Source: Paramacrobiotus richtersi (lineage: Eukaryota > Tardigrada > Eutardigrada > Parachela > Macrobiotidae). Taken from it: a DNA stretch of 20,617 bases. The stretch is taken from NCBI GenBank assembly GCA_034698045.1, contig JAQGAU010001206.1:1-20617 (forward strand). Reading direction: 5' to 3'. Positions 1-9,871 of the stretch are shown piece after piece. The notes under the pieces are model-generated. The model had not been told where the DNA came from. It saw nothing but the letters and a program-made list of their open reading frames with translations, and searched no databases. Within the stretch, counting starts at the first letter, position 1. Each line of letters starts with the position of its first letter. The translations under genes and the position numbers were made by a program.

Positions 1-180
1 GTGTTTAATCTGATTGTCAGGCATCTGGAGAGCGATGTCGTGGGGGGTCCGACCAAAACCACGACCACCATGCGGACGACGACGATGGGACCCGGGGGGG
101 TGGTGTTTGATGAGGAACGGAAGGAGACGACCGTGTCGAGTGGGCCGACGGTGACGCTGGTGGAGGATGATGTTGAATAA
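1..180 (+). CDS. 3' end of an unidentified protein-coding gene (partial)
   Basis: An open frame runs from the window edge to a TAA at 178-180 and encodes up to 59 C-terminal residues. Codons are rich in G and C at third positions, unlike the AT-rich DNA that follows, which supports coding. The peptide is hydrophilic: a Thr-rich stretch (TKTTTTMRTTTM), a Gly patch, a charged run (FDEERKE) and an acidic end (LVEDDVE). It has no membrane segment and looks like a cytosolic tail. The first 20 bases end in TTGTCAG and could be the end of an intron; in that case coding starts at about base 21 in the same frame. I do not recognise the family. The opposite-strand frame, which is Pro/Ser-rich, is judged a shadow. 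Confidence 0.55.
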   Translation: MFNLIVRHLESDVVGGPTKTTTTMRTTTMGPGGVVFDEERKETTVSSGPTVTLVEDDVE

Positions 181-308
181 AGGGTGGTGGGGGTGTGGGA
201 CGTGATTCTGTTGCCAAAGGTGTGCTGGGGCAGTGGGTTCGTGCTGGTTGTTATCGTTATGATTTCACATTGTTTTAGCTGTGTTTTGCTGCGATTGCAT
301 TGCTATGA

Positions 309-314
309 AATAAA
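309..314 (+). terminator. AATAAA polyadenylation signal of the upstream partial gene
   Basis: A canonical AATAAA lies 129 bases after the stop codon of the first gene and is the most likely 3'-end signal. A second AATAAA at 176-181 overlaps the stop codon itself. Confidence 0.45.
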
Positions 315-1959
315 GCCTTATCGAGTGGGTATGTCAGATTCTCTGAAGCTTTAATCCTGCAGTAAAGCATCATGAAAAAAATGTGTCCGTTTTAACAGAT
401 TAGTTCAGGTAGGTTTGTAGATTACTTTCGTTGCCGTTGATTCGGTCATTCAGCGACAAAAATAATTGCATCAAGTTATGTTCCAAATACTGCAGCTTAT
501 AAGCGAATGATTGGAGTTTGGATAGTACTATTTGCATACTTTTAGGGTATTACTTTGAATACTTTTGGAACATTTAGCGTTAGTTCTTCTTTTTTAAATT
601 CAAATTTTATTCCTTTTACAGAAAAGATGTGCGGGCGCGCAGACAACTACTTGCTTGAAACATCAGCCGTCAGCCTTATTGTTAGGCGTAATAGGCATTA
701 AATTTCCATTCTGATCTCGCTCATTCTCTCGCGCCTTAATACTTGGTTGGTTCTTGGCATTTTCGCCCCTTAATGGAATGATTGTATGGCGTTTTATTTC
801 GGAAATTTTATTGATTTTGTAATTTGTTTGATTACTTATTTTTTCATTGATTTTCACTCAGTATCTTATATGCAATATCTGTGTTCCTTCAGTGGAAGTT
901 TCTATTAAACCTCGAAAGCAGAAGATGTCAAGATTCCGCACTGAGATTATTCTGTAGATCACTTGATGATCGTTACCAAATACTCGCGGTTCGTCACCAG
1001 ATACACTCACAAGGAAAACTGATTTGTTTAGACAGTTAAATCACGGTATCAATATTAATAAGGAAAAGTAATTGTTTGATTAGGAAAAGTAGTACAAGTG
1101 ACCGGAAGTCCGTGATGCAGCGCCGGATACGTATACTCGAAATCTACATATAATACGCGCGGCCGCCCCATATCAAACAAATCTGAACAACAACGAAAAG
1201 CAGGCACAAAGGAAGATTACCATTAGACTCTCTGCATAGTCCAAAAGGGGGTCACATGACATTTTTGAAACAAAAATATCGTACCAGCACAGCGCACAGT
1301 GACTTATTTGTAAAATCTTCAAGGTGACCTTCAAATTAAACTAATGAAAAAACAGTTGCCGAGACCAATGTCTATGAAAAAACCGATTCATATTTATATT
1401 ACTTTTATTAATTCGCACATGCATTGCGGCGTACACATTAATGCCAAACAAAAGAATTCTTTTAGCAAATCCATTTTCCAACGAAAAAAACGGAAGCACA
1501 CTGACCGATGCAACGAATGCAAAAAGCGTTCTGTGAAAGATCCTCGGTTAACTTTTCACGCTCGAAATGTGAAAAGCCGGACAAATTATTCCCTAGTCAA
1601 CAGCGAGCTCTCCGATAGCAAGCCAACCGCAGATTCATATCGGTTAATAATTTCCTATTCATCAGTGAATGTTGTTTTTCCTAAAATACACCAAAAACGT
1701 TTTGCCGTAGATACCGTATATACTGTACTGCTATTTATTGGTTCACTACTTCTACTGAAGTATTAGTTTTCTTGTCGTTATATTTCTTGTCGTAGGAGGA
1801 TAGTTTTACCATGTTTCTTGGCATAAGAATGAAGAAAAATGATTTCTCTACAAAACTATAACTAAGAAAAGTAACGTTTCTTGTCGGAAAGATTAATGCA
1901 GGCTCCCGAAAAGTGTGCAAGTAGGCAGCCCGATCTACCGTCAGCAGTAGCGTCGCAGT

Positions 1960-2001
1960 ACAGTAGCACTGGCAGTACGGGGCGGAGAGTGCTACTACTG
2001 T
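1960..2001. repeat. Imperfect inverted repeat
   Basis: The left arm ACAGTAGCACT (1960-1970) pairs with the right arm AGTGCTACTACTGT (1988-2001), with a 3-nt bulge in the right arm and a 17-nt loop. Surrounding DNA is rich in CAGTAG/CAGTAC words. It lies in the gene-free spacer; function unknown. Confidence 0.35.
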
Positions 2002-2514
2002 ATTGTTTTTGACACTGCATTGTGCTTCGCAAGAACCGTATTGCCTGCATGGATTAAACTGTTTCTTCGGTTCAGTCGCACAAGAACGATACCAGCAAGA
2101 CGAGATATAGGTATACTTCGTCGTAACTTCGACTTGTGTCAGTTTTATGCAACAGGCCTGTGGGGTTTTGTCAGCTCAAAAGCACATGTTCAGGTTTGTT
2201 TTTGGAACTGGAAACATTTTACCACAACACCTAGAAACAGTGAAATATTGTTTTTTTGACTCATTTTAAAATAATTATAATTGTACTAGTAACTCTTAAA
2301 TACCGTGATATTCCTAAATCGCGAAAAGCTTTAGAAGCAGTTTACGGATGAACCACTTCCACGTACTTGAACTAAAAGTGCACCGAGGACCTAGAAAAAT
2401 GACCTTTGTGCGGTTAGGCGCAGTCAAAATTTTCGTTTTTGGATTCGAAAAATTTAAATTTGATATCTGAGAAAGAGGTGAATAATATTTAATAATAGTT
2501 ATGGTACGTCATTG

Positions 2515-2592
2515 TACTACACGTTGTATTGGTGCTGTACGTTATGTTAGTTTGTACATACTACACGTTGTGTCACAGCGTGTAGTACAAAC
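2515..2592. repeat. Direct plus inverted repeat cluster (TACTACACG)
   Basis: TACTACACGTTGT occurs at 2515-2527 and again at 2559-2571. The second copy is also the left arm of a hairpin: GTTTGTA..ACTACACG (2550-2567) pairs with CGTGTAGTACAAAC (2579-2592), leaving a 4-nt bulge and an 11-nt loop. The inner nine pairs are perfect. Confidence 0.5.
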
Positions 2593-3651
2593 AGAGGGGT
2601 GAAACTCCATGACATAAAATTCATAATTTCTTCTGCCGTCACACATCAGAAAATTTCGCTCTAGAACAAAGGGCGAACAATAGCATCTAGTGGCGGTTGT
2701 GCGGCAGTGGATTACACACGACTGGATGCAGATCAACTATTATCCCGGAGAGATACCAGACGTAAAATTGAACGTAGATTTTGACAGTGAATATGTGACT
2801 TACATTCAGTATTTATGACTCAAATTTCTTAATTATGTACTATAACTCATATGTTGAGTTTTTAGATTTCATAATTTTTCAACAAAACGATAACGAGCAT
2901 GGATAGGATGCAAAACTATGAAGAGAATGTGAAATCGGTTTAAGAAATTCCTATCGGTTGGGTCTGTAGTCACTGCCGCACGTTTGGTGCAAAATCAGCA
3001 ACTTGATGCCTTTGATCTAAGCCGCCGAATTGTTATTAATTTGATGCAGGTTATTTCACCCAACAGTCGCTACTATATTTATACATATACTTTGGTACAA
3101 ATATAAAGTACATAGTGGTATACTCTTTATGTTTAACACTACAGAAATACTAGCATGGCTGCATCAGAAGTGGAAATAGTAATCTCATAATGCGCGGTAA
3201 CGTTAGTTTGATTTCGGCTACTGTTTTTTCGCGTGCTAACTGGGATAAATTTTTTACTTGACTTTTGGAATTTTTATTGAGTCAGCTTCGTTTCTGGGCG
3301 ACTGCCGAATAAACACGTAATCTGATAGTAATAACGAGTCACGACGGGCAATAATCTGTTGTTAATGTCGACTTTTACAGTACTTCTACTGAATGGTCCT
3401 ACCGCAGGAAAGTCTACCTTGCGCTCTGGAAAACAAATACAATCTGCCGAAAACTTTAAGTAATAAAACTATCGCCGATGTTGTAATACGCACACCGTAG
3501 CAGGGAAACCGATCGTACGCGCCTTGTTCCCTTTACCGCGATCCGCACCATCCGCACCCGCAGCATTAGAACGGAAGGTGCCAAGAGATCTCCGTAGGGT
3601 CATACGAATGGTGTGCCGCTCAGAGTCAGTACGATAAATAACGGCTTTTCC

Positions 3652-3690
3652 TGGTGTTTGATTACCTGTCTGCAAACAAATCAAACACCA
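3652..3690. promoter_or_regulatory. 12-bp perfect inverted repeat upstream of Rab1 TATA box
   Basis: TGGTGTTTGATT (3652-3663) and AATCAAACACCA (3679-3690) are exact reverse complements separated by 15 nt. The right arm ends 10 nt before a TATAAAAG sequence. The position suggests a dyad binding site in the Rab1 promoter, but a chance dyad cannot be excluded. Confidence 0.4.
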
Positions 3691-3700
3691 TGAACAGCCA

Positions 3701-3708
3701 TATAAAAG
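3701..3708 (+). promoter_or_regulatory. Candidate TATA box of the Rab1 gene
   Basis: TATAAAAG lies 186 bases before the Rab1 start codon. If used, transcription would start near 3730 and leave a 5' leader of about 155 nt. It was assigned from sequence and position only; many housekeeping genes lack TATA boxes. Confidence 0.4.
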
Positions 3709-3886
3709 GATTGGATTGCCATTGTGATCCGCATCTGCCCCATCGGCCATCGACGAATATTTTCCAAGGTGCTAAATTTTGTTGTTTGCGCGAACGTCTG
3801 AAGCTGCCGCGAAAGAACACCCACCCTGTATTCTCAGTTTTTTTAATTTGTAAGCGTTTCTCTTTCCCGTTGGCTGACACTTGGAT

Positions 3887-5498
<1,612 letters not shown>

Positions 5499-5949
5499 TG
5501 GAAACTGCTATCAGAAATCATATCGCTGCAAAAAATTATTTTATCATTCTCTCTTTCTTAATGCCCTGCTCACGGGTGCCTAATTTTCTGATACAGTGCA
5601 CTTTTTAGTTCCGAACCGTATATGCCTAACCTGATGGAACGAATTTCCTTTCCTACTGGAATGTTTTTGCACACATAGCTGGATAGACTGATAGATGCCA
5701 GCGGAGTGGTACCATTTCATTGCGTATTGTGCAGTTTTGACACGAGCCCACTTTGTCTGTCTTGATTTGATTCGATGTTACATTCTGATTCCTTCTTCCG
5801 TATTGACTTGTGTACTGTGTACATGAGTGACGTATAGAATATGGGATTCATTGTATTGCTGCTGAGTGTTGTACTAGGTACAGTCTACAGATGCTATGAT
5901 AGTGCAACACTATGGTAACTATTCACGATGCCCCTGAAAAATCTGGGGG

Positions 5950-5955
5950 AATAAA
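5950..5955 (+). terminator. AATAAA polyadenylation signal of Rab1
   Basis: A canonical AATAAA followed at once by a GT-rich stretch (GTTGTTGTTGTTGATG), the usual downstream element. It lies 452 bases after the Rab1 stop codon and would give a 3' UTR of about 470 nt. Confidence 0.65.
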
Positions 5956-5974
5956 GTTGTTGTTGTTGATGTTA

Positions 5975-7240
5975 CCGCATACTGGTCGTGGCAAACTGCT
6001 CGCACACGGCATTTCTCGCAGATTCGATCAGTCCACTTCCTGACATCAAAATCCCCAACAAAAGATCAAATGTTTTTCTAGCAGACTCTGCCTATTAAAA
6101 CTACATCGCCGACATTTCGTCAGGTTTATGTCAGGTTTACGTCGAGTGACAAACTGGTCAATTGTTAGATCACGGCCATACTTGCCGCATGGCAACGCTT
6201 TGGGTTTGCTGAACTGTTATAATCATGACAAATGGCGCTAACTGCATGTTCCAGTTAAATGCGTGGCTAAATCTGAACGGTATGACGCACCCAGGTCGTC
6301 AAAAGTTCTTTCCGACACGAAAGACGGCCATTATAGGGACATTCCAAGATGATCTCCAACCGTGGAGGCTATTTGCATTTTTCGGATTTTTTTTCTTACA
6401 CGAGGCATCTCTTCAGTCTCGTGAGATACTTATATCAGCAAAAATTGCACTATCCATAAAAACTTATTTTAGATGAAAAAGATCATTCATTACGGAAATG
6501 ATATAAAAATCGGCGAAATTTTTTTCCAAATCTCCTAAAATTCTATGTCAGGCCAGATACTGGCGGTTATAGGGTCTCGTTCGATACAAAACCTAATTGT
6601 GCATGTCGTATTGAGAGGATTTCGAAGTCTGTGGCTAACGAAAGGAACTGGTAATTTTTTAGCTTGGGTACTTCAGTTCCGAAACAGTTGTCGAGCACTG
6701 CAATTTGCGAAACCACAAGCGCCAAAGGACAGCAGAAAAAATCCAGTACGGGTCTCGTACCGGAAAATCCAATCCCGTATGCAAATGTTGTCGCTTTTTC
6801 CCGTGGTATGTATCAAGCAATATGCGGACCGTGGCGGCGCCGTATCATGGAAAATTTTTGGTACATTTTTTAAGCTAGAAAGGCTAGTTTCTGAAAGTGT
6901 CCTTAGGAAAGAGTAAATGTTGGGGCTGTGGAAAGAGGAATTAACTGGCGTAAACTAGCTGTAAACACCGACATGGTGCGCGCTTGAAGGATAGTTTCTT
7001 AATTCTTGAACCAGAAAACGATATAATTAGTAAGCAAACAAGCATGTACAAAACACGGTTTGTTCCTTTACAGCGCAACCATCCAGTACAATTATATTTT
7101 TTTTACCTGCATTGCAGTCACGTAAACCAAGGATAAGCAATACTTAACAGTCTTCGCTCTTCAAGGACTGTACAGAATAGATCTCGAAAAAATCGCTAGC
7201 ACCGCTGATATATGATTTGTGTCACACTACATAAAACTGG
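5975..7240. other. Intergenic stretch with no supported gene
   Basis: Two chance-length ORFs (6225-6476 and 6545-6916, +) have no recognisable domain, no splice partners and no codon bias, and I do not call them. A small tandem duplication (TGTCAGGTTTA-like, near 6118-6140) is present. No RNA gene or mobile element was seen. No clear AATAAA was found on the minus strand just after the GT92 stop codon. Confidence 0.5.
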
Positions 7241-7245
7241 TCACA

Positions 7246-8304
7246 TCATTTCGCGTCTTGCACATCCGCGAGGTCGATGATAGCATTCGGAAAACCATCC
7301 AATCTATCGAGGAGCTCATTCGTGTACCGGTCAATCGAACTGTCTTCCACGCTCGAAAACCACGTTTGATCAAAATTTCTATACACCGAGCCCTTGATGG
7401 CACCCATCTGATGCTTTGGATGATTGTCCATATGCTCCTTGGAGCGAAACGCATAATGATTAATTCGCAGTTCCTCAACCGACGGAACCAAGGCATGACC
7501 GCTCAAAACCTTCTCGCAGTTGTGCACACCGGCTAGACCACATTTATCCGGCCGCCAAATCGATTTACCAATAGCGTGATCACATTCGTGTGATCGCTTG
7601 GTCGAGGCACAGATCTCTCTATATCGCTTCTTGAAATCTTTATCCAAACCGGGAAACGGTCCCCGGTTGGAATTCCGGGATGTGAGCAACAGATCATCAT
7701 TGAACATTTCAGTGATAACTGTAATATTATCCGAATATGGATCTACCGCTAATCGGACCCGGTTTTCCTTTAACACTCCGGACGTTCCAAATCGAATTAC
7801 CGGGACGTTAATCTCCCTTGTATCCTCCTTGGTCCTGTTTTGTAGATATGTCGCGATTGTCCCGAATTTCGGGGAGAACATAAATTCATCAACATCAGAG
7901 ATGAGTAGCCATTGGGAGACATTCGTCATCCGGGTGTTGCAGTGGTTCAATCCCTGCCACTGACCTTTATCGTGGTCGGAATACTGCCGACCGGATGGTT
8001 GACTGAAACGGCGGAAGTTGACTGGGTAGATTTCCACTAAATCGGGATAGCCGAGATCGGAGAATAAGCGGGGCAGGAGATAGGTATCGTCGGTGCTTTC
8101 GTCGTCGTAGAAGATGAAATGTTCCACGCCCTGGATGCGGTGGAACTCGATCCACTCCAGGATGACACTCATTTCGTTACGGATCATGGCGCATGCGGAG
8201 AGGAAATACTTCCATCGCTGTATATTAGCAACAGGTACAGTTAAATTGGTTGTACAAGTAACATGTGTGAAAGTTATGAAAAGTAATATAATTTTGATTT
8301 GCAT
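7246..8304 (-). CDS. GT92 (DUF23) family glycosyltransferase, intronless, 352 aa
   Basis: A single uninterrupted frame. Residues 1-17 (MQIKIILLFITFTHVTC) form a signal peptide or short signal anchor. The GT92 core follows: CAMIRNEMSVILEWIEFHR (38-56), GVEHFIFYDDESTDDT (59-74), and QWLLISDVDEFMFSP (131-145), whose D137-x-D139 is the expected metal/nucleotide-sugar binding motif. Later come RFGTSG (171-176), PFPGLDKD (216-223) and the conserved NHYAFRSKEH (282-291). Six cysteines (38, 122, 232, 241, 255, 263) match those of the paralogue at 13636-16295. Sequons (NLT, NVS, NRT, NIT) fit a luminal or secreted protein. GT92 enzymes of known function transfer galactose (galactan synthases in plants; a galactosyltransferase acting on core fucose in nematodes); the acceptor here is unknown. 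It is the only complete multi-domain gene here without introns. Confidence 0.92.
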   Translation of the reverse strand: MQIKIILLFITFTHVTCTTNLTVPVANIQRWKYFLSACAMIRNEMSVILEWIEFHRIQGVEHFIFYDDESTDDTYLLPRLFSDLGYPDLVEIYPVNFRRFSQPSGRQYSDHDKGQWQGLNHCNTRMTNVSQWLLISDVDEFMFSPKFGTIATYLQNRTKEDTREINVPVIRFGTSGVLKENRVRLAVDPYSDNITVITEMFNDDLLLTSRNSNRGPFPGLDKDFKKRYREICASTKRSHECDHAIGKSIWRPDKCGLAGVHNCEKVLSGHALVPSVEELRINHYAFRSKEHMDNHPKHQMGAIKGSVYRNFDQTWFSSVEDSSIDRYTNELLDRLDGFPNAIIDLADVQDAK

Positions 8305-9871
8305 AGTCTTTTCAGGTATCTGGATTTAACTCCAGACATTTTAAAATCGATGGATGCAATCGAAAATGTGAAAAACCTTTTCCTCTTGATACTACTGTAT
8401 GTTGTTAGCGGCTCAGTACGAAACTTAACGGGCACTGTGTAAATGGGTCATCTGGAACATTATATAATTCAGGCTGTGTTGACGATTTTTTTCTGGTTAT
8501 CTCGATTAGTTACCAGCACCGGCGAATGCCACAGATACAGAATTCCCAACGCATTTACTGTACATGTAGCGCAGTGTTTGATATCGTTGACGTACACATC
8601 GAACATGCAACAATTTTTTTACGGGATGTGAATTTTTACATGACAATGGCATACTTACGAGCTATATGATATTTTTATGTGACCGATGTATCCTCATGTA
8701 AGCACCGGTTACGCATTATCCTTACGCTGCACTGTATCTAAAGCTTAATCAGTTTAACCTGTAGGTTAAGCCATTTAACAATATTCTGCAAACGAAAGCT
8801 TCAAATTTGCAATTTTTTTACAATAGTGGTTTTTGCATTTCCCATCAACACGACTGCACACAACTTGAGAAATCCGAGAATATATAAAAAAACTGACAGC
8901 CCAGTACCCACTCAACCGCAAAGTCCAGGAAGTTTTTGGCGAACATCTGTTTACAAGGTTGCACGTACATCATTTATGATTATATTTGTTTTATTTTCTC
9001 ACAAATATGAAAGCTGCGGCTGGTAGGAATCCGAATCACTACTGCAACATGGCATATGTTATAAATTAAGACAACCGATTTCCTCTGCCGTATGTTAAAC
9101 AATGTTTTGGAATACCGTAAAGCGCCTAAAACCGCAACCGCATTGATTTTGACAATGGCTATGTATATAGAAAAAAGCTGCTTCAACAAAGAACCAGAGT
9201 GTGCTTTTTTTACGAAACTTGTACTCCCAATGAAACAGCACTATCTTTCGTTGTTTACAAGTTAGATGTGTCCGTGTAGCGATATCAATATACGTACTGT
9301 ACACCGCTCGTGTACCAGTACTATGTACATGGATCCAGCTGTCCGTTATTCACTCGGAATGAGCTATTAAAGAAACCGCACAACAGCGTCAGCAAAATTG
9401 ATTAAAAGCTTCCCCGGACAAGTGTTCATTCCGCGGGCAAGTGGTAAAAAGCGTTTCCGGTGCATCCATTTGTTTGCAATATCGACAGATTCCCAAATCC
9501 CCAAGTGATATGGTACGAGCCGACTTCCACCAATCAGCGACATAAGGTAGGCGTGCCCGTGTCCCATTACTCATGTCCGTCTGTCATTCATAATCGCACA
9601 CTCTGGTGTCTAGCCGGTGTGTCTCGTGCTTTTAATAAAGGCAGACAGCCGGTTGCAGCCATGTGGGATGTGAGATAAACGAGCTCATTTCACAATCGGT
9701 GCATTTTCCATTTCTCCGATTCCTTTTGCACGGTTTGTAGTCAATGCATTCCTGCAATCGGATGTTAAGATAGCGTTCGCGGAGGGAATCGCTGTGGTGC
9801 GCCGCGCTGCAGTCGGAAAAGTTACAGTGCATTTTTATTTTTTTTTCCGAATTTAATTTGCCTCGAGTCTG
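8305..9871. other. Divergent intergenic region between GT92 and elongase genes
   Basis: This 1.57-kb stretch separates the start of the minus-strand GT92 gene from the start of the plus-strand elongase, so it should hold both promoters. I see no clear TATA box at a persuasive distance from either start. Short ORFs (8443-8631, 9460-9678 on +; 9632-9832 on -) lack recognisable domains. The last of these is Cys-rich (CSDCSAAHH-like, CTDCEM) but has no splice support. Confidence 0.45.

Larger units (their letters stand above)
315..3640. other. Long AT-rich spacer with no supported gene
   Basis: No reading frame here shows a recognisable domain, codon bias or convincing splice pair. The longest ORF is 1344-1766 (+), 140 codons, Lys/Arg-rich, with a hydrophobic last 15 residues (TVYTVLLFIGSLLLLKY). 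It is longer than most chance ORFs but resembles nothing I know, so I do not call it a gene. The stretch contains two local inverted repeats (1960-2001 and 2550-2592), listed separately. No tRNA-like cloverleaf and no transposase fragment were seen. Confidence 0.5.

Noticed and set aside
17..217. Minus-strand ORF of 66 codons, Pro/Ser-rich
   Set aside because: It is the shadow of the GC-rich coding end on the plus strand; no domain and low complexity.
3469..3750. Minus-strand ORF of 93 codons upstream of Rab1
   Set aside because: No recognisable domain, and it overlaps the likely Rab1 promoter with its TATA box and dyad.
6545..6916. Plus-strand ORF of 123 codons
   Set aside because: No domain, no codon bias, no splice partners; treated as chance.
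7598..7963. Plus-strand ORF of 121 codons
   Set aside because: Antisense shadow of the minus-strand GT92 gene.
9632..9832. Cys-containing minus-strand ORF of 66 codons
   Set aside because: No known motif spacing and no splice support; it lies where the elongase promoter and leader should be.
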